Source: Trichopus zeylanicus subsp. travancoricus (Eukaryota; Streptophyta; Magnoliopsida; Dioscoreales; Dioscoreaceae). From it: DNA of 64,000 nt. The notes under the pieces are model-generated. The model did not search any database and was not told the DNA's origin. It was given only the letters and a program-made list of their open reading frames with translations. The first letter of the stretch is position 1; each line of letters starts with the position of its first letter. Shown here piece by piece: positions 29,218-40,010 of the stretch. The translations under genes and the position numbers were made by a program. The stretch is from the NCBI GenBank assembly GCA_005019695.1, contig RXID01022421.1, forward strand, positions 65,001-129,000, given 5' to 3'.

Positions 29218-29858
29218 CGATATTACTATTACTACTACTGCTACTTCTGCAACTACTACTACAACAACAACTACTACTTTGACTACTACTGCTGCTACTA
29301 CAACAACTAAACCAACTACTACTGCTACAACTACCAAAACTGCTGCTACTACTACTACTATTATTACTACTACTGCTGCTACTGCTACCACTACTCTGAC
29401 TATAACTACCGCAACAATAATAACTACTACTACTACTATGACTATAACTATTCCTTGTGCTACCCCCACTACTGTTACTACTACTATTTCTACTACTATG
29501 ACTCATACTATTACTACCACTTCTACTACTACTACTCCTACTACCACTCCAACTATGACTATTACTACTACTAACGCAATCGCTACTACTACTACAACAA
29601 CAACTACTAGTACTATACTACTTCTACTACTGCTAAAACAACAAGTACTGCTAAGACTACTACTACATTACTACAAGTACAACCGCTTCTACTACTACTC
29701 CTTCCACTGCTGTAACAACTACTACTACTGCTACTCCTATCACTGCTACTACTACTTCTACTACTACTACTCCTCCCACTACTAATATAACTACTACTCC
29801 TACTACTACTACTATTACTACAACTACCACTACTATTCTTACTACTACTACTCCTACA

Positions 29859-29910
<52 letters not shown>

Positions 29911-30009
29911 TTACTAGTACTACTATTACTCCTCCTACACCAATTGTGACTAATACTCCTACTATAACTGCTACTACTACTACAGCTACTACTACTACTA
30001 TTGCTACTG

Positions 30010-30042
<33 letters not shown>

Positions 30043-30130
30043 CTGTGTCTACTAATACTGCTATGACTACTACTACTACTGCTGCTGCTGCTATTTTTGT
30101 TGCCATTTATACTACTAGCTATATTAATAA

Positions 30131-30145
30131 TTCTACTAGTTGTAG
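30131..30145. repeat. Polarity switch ACT to AGT
   Basis: ACT-type sequence turns into AGT-type at a small inverted repeat: CTAC at 30133-30136 pairs with GTAG at 30142-30145 around ACTAGT. About 40 bases before it are less regular than the rest of the array. Confidence 0.7.
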
Positions 30146-30819
30146 TAGTATTAGTAGTAGTAGTAAAGGTAGGAGTGGGAGTAATAGTAATTGGAGCAGT
30201 GGTTGTAGTAGTAGTAGGAGTAGTAGCAGTAGTATGAGTTGGAGTAGGAGTAGTAGAAGTTGTACTAGTAATAAAAGTAGTAGCAATAGTAGTAGCAACA
30301 ACAGTATAGTTCTAGTAGTGGTGGTAGTAGTAGTAGTAGCAATAGGTATAGTAGTGGTAATAGTAGCAACAGTAGTAATAGCAGTAGTAGTAGCTATAGT
30401 AGTGGTAGTAGTAGTAGAAGTTGTAGTAGTAGTAGCAGGAGTAGTAGTAGTTGTAGTAGTTATATTAGTTATACTTGTCAAAGGAGTGGTAGGAGTAGGA
30501 GTTGGAGTAGGAGTGGAAGTATGAGTTATTGTAGTTGTAGTACTACTAGTAGGAGAAGTAGTAGTAGCAGAAGCAGGAGTAGTTGTACTAGTCATAGTAG
30601 TAGTACCAGCAATAGTAGTTGTAGTATTAGTAGAATTAGTACTATTAGAAGTAGTAGAAGTAGTAGTAGTAATAGTAGTTGTAGTAGTAGTAGCAGTAGT
30701 AGTAGTAATAGTAGTAGTAATAGTAGTAGTAGTAGCTGCAGTAATAGTTTCAGTAGTCGGAGTAGCAGTTGTTGAAGTAGTACTAATAGTAGTAGTGGTA
30801 GTATTTGTAATTGTGATAA

Positions 30820-30848
<29 letters not shown>

Positions 30849-30892
<44 letters not shown>
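30849..30892 (+). repeat. Pure (GTT)n run
   Basis: About 14 to 15 uninterrupted GTT units in AGT-type satellite. GTT is a one-base variant of GTA, so this looks like local homogenisation of a variant triplet. Confidence 0.9.
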
Positions 30893-30993
30893 ACAAGTAG
30901 TCATTGTCATAGTACTAGTAGTAGTAGTCATAGCAGTGTTGGTAGTAATAGTAGTAGTAGTAGTCGTAGGTGTAGTAGTAGCAGTAGGAGTTG

Positions 30994-31029
<36 letters not shown>

Positions 31030-31089
31030 CAATAGTACGAGTAGGAGTAGGAGTAGGAGTAGCAGCAGTAATAGTGGTAGTTGTATGAG

Positions 31090-31200
31090 TTGGAGTAGTA
31101 CGAGTAGTAGTAGTACAAGTAGGAGTAGTAGCAGTAATAGTAGTAGTAGTAGTTGGAGTAGTATGAGTAGTAGTAGTACAAGTAGGAGTAGTAGCAGTAA

Positions 31201-31215
<15 letters not shown>
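31090..31215 (+). repeat. 63-bp tandem duplication
   Basis: Two consecutive units start with TTGGAGTAGTA at 31090 and 31153. They share the order GTACAAGTAGGAGTAGTAGC and differ at single bases. Confidence 0.8.
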
Positions 31216-31231
<16 letters not shown>

Positions 31232-31575
31232 TGTTGTTGTTGTTGTTGTTGTTGTAGCATGAGTATGAGTAGGAGTAGGTGTAATAGTAGCTAGAGTAGG
31301 AGTAGGAGTTGTAGTAATAGTGATAGTAGCAGGAGTAGGAGTAGTAATAGTTGTTGTTGTTGTTCTTGTAGTAGAAGTAGTATTAGTGATGGTTGCAGTA
31401 CTAGTAGTAGTAATATTTGTAGTAGTATTTGTAGTAATAGTAAGAGTAGGTGTAGGAGTAATAGTAATTGGAGCAGTGGTAGAAGTACCACTGCTCCAAT
31501 TGCGATTACTCCTAGTAGTTGGAATAGTAATAGCAGTAGTAGCTGCAATAGTATTATTTGTAGTAATAGTAGTAC

Positions 31576-31606
<31 letters not shown>

Positions 31607-33086
31607 CATAGTAGTAGTAGCAATAGGAGTAGTTATGGTCATAGGCGTAGCAGTGGCAGTAGTAGCAATCGTAGTAGGGGTAGTAGTAGTTGTAGTAGTA
31701 GTTGCATTTGTAGTTGTCGGATGAGTGTTAGGAGTAGGAGTTGGAAAGAGAGTGGCAGTACGAGTTGTAGTAGTGATAGTTGTACTTGTTGGAATAGTAG
31801 TAGTAGTAGTAGCAAGAGTAGGAGTAGTACTAGGAGGAGGAGGAGAACGAGGAGGAATAGTAGTAGCAGTAGTCATAGGAGTAGGAGTACACGTAGTAAT
31901 AGGAGTAGAAATAGTAGCAATAATAGTAGTAGTAGGAGTGGCCGTAATATCAGTAGTTGGAGTAGTAGGAGTAGTAGGGACAGTGGTATTAGTAGTAGTA
32001 GTAACAGTAGTAGTACTAGTGGTAGCAGGAGTACTAGTAGTAGTAGTAGTAGTAGTAGTAGCAGCAGCTGTTGTAGTAGTAGAAGTAGAAGTAGTAGAAG
32101 TAGTATTATTTGGAGTACTAGTTGGAGTGGTAGTAGCAAAAGTAGTAGTAGTAGTACTTGTAGTTGTAGTAGCAGTATTAGTTATAGTGGTAGTAGTAGC
32201 AGCAGTAGCAGTAGTAGTCATATCTGTAGTAGTTGTAGTGGTAGTAATAGTAGTAGTCATAGTAGCTATTCTAGTATTAATAGTAGTAGTAGTAGTAGTA
32301 AAATTAGTAGTAGTAGGAGTAGTAGTAGTTGTAGAGGAAATAGCGGTAGTAGTAGAGTAGCTGGAGTAGTAGAATTTATAGTAGTAGTAGTAATAGTTGG
32401 AATAATAGTAGTAGTAGTTGTTGTTGTAGAAGTAGAAGTAGCAGCAGAAGTATTAGTTGTAGTAGTAATTGTAGTAGTAGTAGTAGTATCAAAACTCGAG
32501 GTAGTAGTAATTCTAGTAGCAAAAGTAACAATAGGTGTAGTTTTAAGAGTTGGAGTTGGTGTACGACTAGTAGTAGTAGCTGTAATACAAGTAGTAGTAG
32601 TACTAGTAGCAGTAGTAGTAGTACGGGTAGAAGGAATAGTTGTTGTTGTTGCTGTAGTAGTAGTAGTAGTAGTCTTTGTAATTATAGTAGTAGTAGTAGT
32701 AGTAGTACTAGGAGTTACAACTATAGTGGTAGAAGTAGTAAAAGTTGTTGTAGTAGTAGTAGTAGTAGTTGTAGTTGCAGTAGTTGCAGTAGTAGCAGCA
32801 GCCGTAGTAGCAGTAGTACTAGAAATTATTGTAATAGTAGTTGTAGGAGTAGTTGTTGTTATTGTTGGAGTAGTAATAGGAGTTGGTATAGGAGTAGGGG
32901 TAGTAGTAGAAGTAGTAGTAGTAGCAATAGTAGACATAGGAGTAGTTGTAGTAGTAGGACTAGGATTAGTAGGAGTGGGAATAGTAGTGGCAGAAGTAGT
33001 AGTAGTAGTAATAGAAGTTATAGTTTTAGTGGCAATAGCAAAAGTGGTTGTAGTAGTAGTAAACACAATAGTAGGAGTAGTAGCTA

Positions 33087-33119
<33 letters not shown>

Positions 33120-33386
33120 CAAAATTGGTACTAGAAATAGTAGTAGCAATAGTAGTAGTAGTAGCAACAGCAGTAGTCGTAGGAGTAGCAGTAGTAGTAT
33201 TTGTAGCCATAGGTGTAGGAGTAGTACTACTAGTGGAAGCAATAGTAGTAGTAGTAGTAGTAGTAGTAGAAGTAGTAGTTGTACTAGTAGTAGTAGTAGT
33301 TCTAGTAATAGTAACAGTAGAAGTAGTTATTATAGTACTTGTTGTTGTTGTTGTTGTTGTTGTAGTAGTAGTAGTAGTAGTAGTAA

Positions 33387-33419
<33 letters not shown>

Positions 33420-33610
33420 GAGCAACAGCAGTAAAAGTAAAAGTAATAGTAGTAGTAGAAGTAATAGGAGTAGTAGTAGTTGTTGTTGTTGTTGTTGTAG
33501 TCAGAGTTGTAGTGGTAGTAGTAGCAATAGTAGTCGTAGAAGTGCCAGAAGTAGTAGTAGTAGAAGTACTAGTAGTAGCAAAAGTATTAGTAGTAGTAAT
33601 AGTTGTAGGG

Positions 33611-33650
<40 letters not shown>

Positions 33651-36534
33651 TAGTAGAGTGTAGTAGTACTAGTAACAGTTGTAGTAGCAGTAGTTGTAGT
33701 TGTTATTGTAGTAGTAGTTGTTGTTGTTGTTGTTGTTGTTGTTATTGTAGTAGCAGGTGTAGTAGTAGTAGTACTACTAGTACTAGCAATAGTAGTCATT
33801 GTAGTAGTATTAGTAGGACTTGTGGTAGTAGTTGAGGTAGTCATAGTAGTAGCATTAGACATAGTAGTAGTAGAAGTTATAATAGCTATAGTATTTGTAG
33901 TAATAGGAGTAGTAGTTGTAGCAGTAGTAGTAATAATAGTAGTAATAGTATTACTACTAGTATTAGTAATAGTAGTGGTAGTAGTAGTAGTAGCAGTAGT
34001 AGTTGTAATAGGAGTAGTGGTAGTAGTAAATAGTAGTATTAACAGTAATCATAGTTGTAGTAGTCATAGGAGTTGGAGTAGGAGTAGTAGTAGTAATAGT
34101 ACTAGTACTAGTAGTAGTATTACTAGTAGTTGTAGCACTAGGAGTAGTAGTATTAATGGTATGGGCCAGAGCATGAGTAGTAGTAGTTGTTGTTGTTTTT
34201 ATTGTAGTAGAAGTAGTATTAGTAGTAGTAGTTGTGGCAGTAGTATTATTAGTTGTAGTAGTATTAGTAGTAGTAGTAAGTGTAGGAGATGGAGTAATAG
34301 TAATCAGAGCAGCGGTAGTAGTAGTAGTAATAGGAGTAGTAGTAGCTGTAGGAGTTGGAGTAGGAGTAGTTGTAGTTGTACTATTAATAGTAGTGGTAGT
34401 AGTAGCAGCTATAATAGTAGTAGTTGTAGTATTTGTAGTAGTGTAGTACTTGTAGGAGTAGTAGTAGAAATTGGAGTAGTAGTGGTAATAGTAGTAACAG
34501 TAGCAATAGTAGTAGCAGTAGTAGTAGTTGTGGGGGAAGTAGAGGTGGTAGTTGTAGTAGTAGGGGTAGTAGTAGCTGTAGTGGTTATAGTAATCGTAGT
34601 TGTCAGAGGAGTGGTAGGAGTAGGAGTGGGAGTAGGAGTGGCAGTACGACTTGTAGTAGTAGTAGTAGTAGTAGTACTTGTAGGAGGAGTAGTAGTAGCA
34701 GTAGCAGGAGTTGGAGTAGTAGTATGAGGAATAGTAGTACTAGAAGTCGTAGGAGTAATAGTAGGAGTCACGGTAGAAGTAGTAGTAGTTGCAATAGTAA
34801 TATTAGTTGTAGTAGAAGCAAGAGTAGGAGTACTGGTAGTAGTCGTAGTTGCTGCAGTAGTTGCAGTAGAAGAAGTCATAATAGCATTAGTAGTAGTAGT
34901 AGTAGTAGTAATGGTAGCATTTGGAGCAGTAGTTATTCTAGTAGTAGTAGTAGTGGTAGTATTAGTAGAAGTTGTACTAGTAGTAGTAGTAGTAGTATTA
35001 GCAGCAGCTGCAGCAGCAGCAGTAGTAGCAGTTGCAGTAGTTGCAGTAGTAGTAGTAGTAGCAATAGTAGAAGGTGTAGGAGTAGGGGTAGTTGTAGGAG
35101 CCATAGTAGTAAGAGCGACAATAGAGATACTAGCGATAGTAGCAGTAATAGTAGTAGTAGGAGGAGTAGTAGGATTAGCAATAGAAGCACCAGTAGTAGT
35201 AGCAGTAGTAGTTGTTGTAGAAGTAGTAGCACTAGAAGCAGTAGTAGTATCAGTACAATTAGTTATAGTTGTAGTTGTAGTGGTAGGAGAAGTTGTACTA
35301 GTAGTAGTAGAAGTAGTATGATTATTTGTAGTCGTTGTAGTAGTAGTGGTAGTACTGGTAATTATTGTAGTAGCAGTAGTAGGAGTAGGAGCATTGGTAG
35401 AAGATGCAGTAGTAGAGAAATTAGTAGTAGTAATTGTAGCAGTACTAGTAGTTGTTGAAGTAGTAGTAGTTGCACTAGTAGTAGAAGTAGTGGTGGTATT
35501 AGTTGCAGAAGTAGTAGTTGTAGCACTAGTAGTAGTAGTAGTAGTAGCGTAAAGTTTGTAGTAGTAGTTGAAGTAGTAGCCACTGCAGTAGCCGCAACAA
35601 TAGTTGTTTTAGTAGCTGCTGTAGCAATGGTAGCAGTAGTAGTAGCAGCTCTAGCTATAGTAATAGCAGTAGCAGAAGTAGCAATTGTAGTTGCTGTAGT
35701 AGTAGTAGTTTTTTTTGTAGTACTAGTAGTATTAGTTGTTGTTGTTATTGCAGTAGCAGTAGTAGTAGTAGAAGTAGAAGAAGTAGTATTAGTAGAAGTA
35801 GTAGTTGTAGTAGTAGTAGAAGTAGTAGTAGTAGTGATAGTAGTAAGACTAGTAGAAGTAGTAGTTGGAGTAGTACAATTGTAGCAAAAGTAGTAGTAGT
35901 ACCAATAGTAGTAGTCTAAATAGTAGTAATAGCAGTAGTAGCTGTAGTAGTAGCTGTAGTAGCAGTAGCCGTAGTAGTAGTAGTAGTAGTAGTTGTTGTT
36001 GTTGTTGTTGTTGTTATTGTAGTTGTTGTTATTGTTGTTGTAGTAGTAGTAGTAGTAATATTAGCAGTAGTAGATGTAGTAGCAGCTGCAGTGGTAGTAG
36101 TAGTACTAGTAGTAGTATTAGTAGGAGTAGTAGTAAGTGTAGCACTAGTAGTAGTCGTAGAGCTAGTCGTAGTAGTAGTAGAAGTAGAAGTAGTAGAAGT
36201 AGAAGTAGTAGTATTAGTAGTAGTTGAAGTAGTAGTAGTTGTTGTAGTAGTACTAGAAGTAGCAGAAGTAGAAGTAGTAGTTGTTGTAGTAGTAGTAGGT
36301 GCAGTAGTAGCAGTAGTAGCAGCAACAATAGTAGTAGTAGCTGTAGTAGTTGTATTAATAGTAATATTAGTAGCAAGTATAGGAATAGTAGTAGTACTAG
36401 TAGCAACAGAAGTGTTAGTAATAGTAGTGGTCGTAGTAGTAGTAGCAGCAACAACGAATGTAGTAGTAGTAGAAGTAGTAGTTGCAACAATAGTAGCAAC
36501 AGCAGAAGTAGTCATAGTAGTAGTAGCAGCAACA

Positions 36535-36958
36535 GTTGTGGTAGTTGTAGTAGTAGTAGTAGCAGTACTAGTTGTAGTAGAAGTAGTAGTAGTAGTAGTA
36601 GTAGCAGTAGTAGAAGCAGTAGTTATAGTACTAGTAGTAGTAGAAGTTGTAATAGTAGTAGTAATAGCAGAAGCAGTAGTCGTAGTAGGAGTAGCATTAC
36701 ATGTAGCAACCCAAGTAGTAATAGCAAGAGCAGCAAGAGCAGCAGCAGCAGTAGCAGTAGTAGCAACAGCAGTAATAGTAGTTGCAGTAGTTATAGTAGA
36801 AGTTGTAGTAGTAGCTATAGTACAGGTAGAAGTATCAATAGTAATAGTTGGAGAAGTAGCAGTAGTTGTTGTAGTAGCAAAAGTAGCCGCAGCAGCAGTA
36901 GCTGCAACGACACCAGTAGTAGTACAAGTAGTAGTAGTAATAGTAGCAGAAGTGGTGG
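36535..36958 (+). repeat. Left part of the satellite unit interrupted by the virus (copy A, part 1)
   Basis: The order of rare variants here (GGAGTAGCATTACATGTAGC, CAACCCAAGTAG, ACAGGTAGAAGT, CACCAGTAGTAGTACAAG, AGTGGTGGT) is repeated at 46145-46570. The match runs up to AGTGGTGGT next to the viral junction, where the partner continues as satellite. Part 2 of this copy resumes at 44954. Confidence 0.8.
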
Positions 36959-37070
36959 TTGAGCAACTAAGCTCTGATACCAGAATGGTGCGGGGTTGAG
37001 CAACTAAGCTCTGATACCAGAATGGTGCGGGGGTTGAGCAACTAAGCTCTGATAGAATGGTGGGGGATTG
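36959..37070 (-). repeat. Triplicated 37-38-bp unit containing the tRNA-Met primer site
   Basis: Three tandem units each carry GAGCAACTAAGCTCTGATA. The primer-site complement GCTCTGATACCA lies at 36971-36982 and 37008-37019. The third unit, at 37046-37054, has lost the terminal CCA. Satellite begins about 12 bases beyond the outermost primer site. Sequence around these units (GAATGGTGCGGG) does not match the region around the primer site at the other end of the insert. Confidence 0.85.
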
Positions 37071-37174
37071 AGAGGTGCGAAAGCGAAGTTAGAAAGAAAG
37101 AAAGAAAGAACTCAAGATCAAGAAGAGAGAATTCTTCGGTGATTCTTCGATGCTTGTTATTATGATATGCCTCC

Positions 37175-37182
37175 CTTTCATA
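37175..37182 (-). promoter_or_regulatory. Degenerate TATA box, 3' copy
   Basis: The minus strand reads TATGAAAG where the other terminal copy reads TATAAAAG. The single change weakens the consensus. The flanks on both sides are conserved with the other copy. Confidence 0.6.
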
Positions 37183-37199
37183 GGGAAACCTTACACCCG

Positions 37200-37224
37200 G
37201 CAGATGCGATAAGATCGCATCTGC
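37200..37224. promoter_or_regulatory. Perfect 11-bp inverted repeat just upstream of the viral TATA box
   Basis: GCAGATGCGAT (37200-37210) pairs with ATCGCATCTGC (37214-37224) around a three-base loop. In viral sense it lies about 20 bases upstream of the TATA box. The other terminal copy (about 44429-44453) keeps the arrangement with mismatches. Its role is unknown; the position suggests a promoter element or a cruciform. Confidence 0.6.
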
Positions 37225-37395
37225 TTTTACAAAAGCAGCTTTCCTAAAGCTACTTTTTAAAAGCTAAAGCTGCTTTTGAAAAGCAGCTTTCCTAAAGCTA
37301 CTTTACAAAAGTCTCTTTCCTAAAGCTACTTTACAAAAGTCTCTTTTATAAAGTGGCTTTTCCAAAAGCTACTTTATAAAAGTAACTTTACTTTA
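37225..37395 (-). promoter_or_regulatory. Viral intergenic promoter region with palindromic AAAGCAGCTTT/AAAGCTACTTT array
   Basis: This AT-rich stretch upstream of the TATA box repeats the elements AAAGCAGCTTT, CCTAAAGCTACTTT and AAAAGCTACTTT many times in both orientations. One 28-bp unit is duplicated in this copy only. The position, between the ORF3 stop and the TATA box, is where badnavirus promoters lie. I see no clear TGACG (as-1) element. Confidence 0.55.
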
Positions 37396-37536
37396 CACCT
37401 CTGGACACGGCTTCCTCTAAACTGGGCCAGGCCGGTTATTCTTTGGACTGATTGGTCCAAGCAATCTTGGACCTTTTGGGCTGGATTGTTGGGCCGAATG
37501 CTACCACTTTCTTCTCGCGCAAGCTAGCTGTTGTGC
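37396..37536 (-). other. Viral intergenic sequence between ORF3 stop and promoter array
   Basis: About 140 bases of mixed composition, GC-richer than the promoter array, follow the ORF3 stop in viral sense. No open frame or motif is recognised. The stretch is conserved in the other terminal copy. Confidence 0.6.
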
Positions 37537-37860
37537 TCAGAACATGAAGGCGGGCAGTCGTTGGGCTGCGTCAGTTGTGAGTTTGACTGCTGTTTCAAGC
37601 TGGACATCAATCTGAGTTACAACAGGATGCCACTGGGCCCAGAAGTTGCTCCCGGTCTTGCGTCCTGCGCGCTTTGTGGCTTCGGAGAGCTTCAGGGCGT
37701 GGAGGTCCCGGAACTGTCGAACAGCCGTAAGTGCTTCCTGGGCACGTTGTCATTCTAGCTGTTGGAGCTGCCGCCTGATGGCGTCGTAGGTATCGAGGGA
37801 CATGGAAAGGCTCTGTAGGAGCTGTAGCTGTGATTCATATTGTAGCACAAGGCTTGGGCT
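37537..37860 (-). pseudogene. ORF3 C-terminal tail (after RNase H)
   Basis: After RNase H the frame shifts at about 37835-37860. A Gln/Leu-rich, probably helical tail follows (a QLQLLQSLSMSL-like stretch, then RQLQQLE, then TGA at 37750). Beyond that stop, homology continues through about 70 codons with AVRQFRDLH and FWAQWHP to the final TGA at 37537-37539. The other terminal copy encodes the same last segment and ends at TAA (44740-44742). I recognise no enzyme domain in it. Confidence 0.6.
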
Positions 37861-37989
37861 GCCGCCAAGTGCTCCTCCTTTGCCTTCTGAGAGGGTGTCT
37901 GTTGTGCCTCCTGTAACCGGGTTGCTACGAGGCTGAGTCCTTCCAAGGTTTCGGGTGCAGGCCATCCTGAAACTACAAGTGAAGTAATT

Positions 37990-38560
37990 AAGCGGGAGAG
38001 AGTTTCCGCCAGCTGGTTATCCTCTCCGCTGATGTGTTCAAATTGGATGGCGAGTCCCGTGCCAGTAATGTAGTCGGTGAAGGCGAGCCAGCGTACGCAG
38101 GAAGGCTTATTGTTGGCCGACTTGTTGAAGAAGCTTATGATCGCTTGACAGTAGGTTCGAATAGTCAAGTCGGCCTTATCCAGGTAGTAAATCTTCAGTG
38201 CTTCCAGCGTATTCATGACGGCATAGAGTTCTGCATCAATGGTGGATTTGATTGGATGGAACCTGCCGCTGGCATAGGCACAAACCTTCTCCATGGACTT
38301 GGGGTCATATTTCTGGGGCTTCCATTTACAGATTCTGCCCCATCCCGTCATGCAGCAGTCGGTCTCAAGGATCATATAGCTGGCTTCTGGTGGTAGTTCG
38401 AGATCCGGCAGCTTTTGCACCAAGGCCTTGATTTTTGCGACTAAGTCCCAATCTTGGGAGTTCCAGCGCCTTTCTCCCGTAGGACTTGTCTTTGCATAGA
38501 GTGCCCCGAGTAGAGTTCCCAGATTAGGGATATAGCTTCGGGCGTAATTCAAGATTCCGA
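37990..38560 (-). pseudogene. RNase H domain of ORF3
   Basis: RNase H removes the RNA template during reverse transcription. The domain follows the RT connection (LGILNYARSYIPNLG, shortly after the frameshift). The first catalytic Asp is in ILETDCCMTGWG (Asp codon 38358-38360) and the Glu is in STIDAELYAV (38229-38231). The third position, normally Asp before CQAI, is Tyr here (RTYCQAI, 38151-38153). The last, normally the Asp of a LAD motif, is Glu (QLAETLSR, 38004-38006). The frame differs by one base from the RT frame. The enzyme would probably be inactive even without the frameshifts. Confidence 0.8.
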
Positions 38561-39640
38561 GCCAGGCTGGAGGCCTTTTGTGGTGGTCAGTTCCTGTTCC
38601 TGGAAGTTTGCAATCTTCTTGATGATGTGGGGTTGCAGCTTGATTCGCTGATTGCCGAGTACTGCCCCCAAGAATTCCACTTCCGAGACAGCTAACTTCA
38701 TTTTTGTTGGGCTCAGGATTAGCCCATTGGTTTGGCAAATCTGGAGCATGACCCGCAGATGTTGTTCATGGTCCACTTCAGAGGAGGAGAAGACCAGGAT
38801 GTCATCAATGTATACTGCAATAAAGTCTTCAGTCCCCTTGAAGCAACTGTCCATCTTCCGCTGGAATACGGCAGGTGCATTTTTCAGGCCAAATGGCATT
38901 ACGAGCCATTCATAGAGGCCTTCTGGTACCCAGAATGCCGTCCATTCCACGGAGGCAGGATGCATCGCCACTTGATGAAAACCTGATTTCAGATCAAATT
39001 TTGAGTATATGTGCCTTATGCTTACCTTCCGTTAGATGGTGTTGATCCCAGGCAGGCTGTATTGATCCTTGTTGGTGAGATCATTCAGGCGCCGATAGTT
39101 GAAGACCATCCGCTCCTTGCCTTTGATCTCCTGGCCCGTTCGGGGATCAACTGTTGTATCGGAATTCACAATGATCGCAGTGGTGCGATGCCGGCTTTTG
39201 CTGGGGCGAATAATGCCAAGATCCAGTAGTGCTTTCACATGCTTTGCATACGTAGCCTTAGCTTGCGGTGTAATGTGCTTTATGGGCCGGTCTTCAATGG
39301 TGAAATCCGGGTTTTTGATGTCCAGGTGGCAGAGGACCTGGTTCTTGGACCAATATTTCAGTGGGTCCTCACCAATGTATCCTTGGCGTCGGAGTTCTTC
39401 AAGCAAGGAGCCGACGCTGCTGGTGAAGCTCCGTGATGGCTGTTGGTCCGTTGCATACTGCACTAGCTCTTGTATTTGAATGTACTCGTCCTCATCTAGG
39501 TCCAGCTCTTCAATAGCTGCTGCAGTTGTTACAGATGGGAGAGTATGAATTGTGGTTACGTTTTTGTAGAACGTAACCGTATTTCCTTCGATGCGGACGC
39601 CGCCTTGCATGGCGCGGATGAAGTTGCAGCCAAGGATCAT
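38560..39640 (-). pseudogene. Reverse transcriptase domain of ORF3
   Basis: RT copies the pregenomic RNA into DNA in the cytoplasm. Recognisable motifs in order: RPIKHITPQAKATYAKHV entry segment, VFNYRRLND, YSKFDLKSGFHQ (first catalytic Asp), FGLKNAPAVFQR, and the YIDD active site at 38801-38812 followed by ILVFSSS. TAA at 39032-39034 cuts the domain just before the first catalytic motif. The frame is lost near 38560-38580, in the segment leading to RNase H. Confidence 0.9.
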
Positions 39641-39664
39641 CTGGATATCCTCCCCCAACTTCAT

Positions 39665-40010
39665 CGGGAAGGCATATGTGTATGGGATCTGAAAGCCGTT
39701 CTACTCAATCAACATGCGGCCAAATTTGAGCTTTTTATTGGCCGAAGTGCGTGAGTTGATGCCACTGAAATGCACAAGGAAAGGGTTGTCCTCCAGGGCA
39801 TTGACAGGAGCCGCTCCTTGGTCAATACAACAGGTTGGAGCCCCTGTGTCGAGGATTGCATTTACTTCAAATGGCACAACATGGGGAATATCGAACTTCA
39901 CCTTGAGGTTGTAGAGCATATTCTTCGTCCGCCGGGGTGGTGTTGTCACCCTCATTTCAGCTGAGAGGAGTCGCTGAGTAATGTCGATGAGAAAGACGTT
40001 GAGGTCGTCG
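39665..40010 (-). pseudogene. Aspartic protease domain of ORF3
   Basis: A retropepsin-like protease that processes the polyprotein. The catalytic triad DTG lies at 39842-39850 inside AILDTGAPTCCID. An upstream segment (LYNLKVKFDIPHVVPF) gives the first beta strands, and GCNFIRAMQGGVRIEG (after 39664) is the C-terminal part near the RT border. A TAG at 39701-39703 interrupts it after GRMLIE. Confidence 0.85.

Larger units (their letters stand above)
25610..30136 (+). repeat. Degenerate (ACT)n satellite block
   Basis: This continues the ACT-type satellite after the gap up to the polarity switch at about 30137. It contains a tandem pair of roughly 1.06-kb units and a 96-bp tandem duplication (listed separately), and a pure ACT run at about 29860-29911. 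No gene is supported. Confidence 0.95.
30137..36958 (+). repeat. Degenerate (AGT)n satellite block, left flank of the viral insert
   Basis: AGT-type satellite ending abruptly at the viral junction. It includes a (GTT)n run at 30849-30892 and a 63-bp tandem duplication at 31090-31215. The final part, 36535-36958, matches 46145-46570 on the far side of the virus. No gene is supported. Confidence 0.95.
37100..37751 (-). repeat. Terminal redundancy, copy at viral 3' side
   Basis: This matches 44325-44953 nearly base for base. By hand count there are about 25 mismatches in roughly 610 bases, mostly transitions. The copy has one extra 28-bp tandem duplication (TTTCCTAAAGCTACTTTACA...) near 37288-37345. 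It spans the ORF3 C-terminal tail and stop, the intergenic promoter region, and the transcribed leader up to a GAAA run at about 37093-37110. Confidence 0.9.

Noticed and set aside
1..36958. Many open frames of 100-700 codons encoding Val/Ala/Ile-, Ser-, Thr- or Leu-rich proteins
   Set aside because: They are translations of a degenerate triplet array in its open phases, occur on both strands in overlapping frames, and have no mixed-composition domain, promoter or conserved start. The same holds for 44954-64000.
36971..37054. tRNA gene(s) suggested by GCTCTGATACCA
   Set aside because: Only the last 12 bases match the 3' end of initiator tRNA-Met; the rest of a cloverleaf is absent. These are primer-site sequences.
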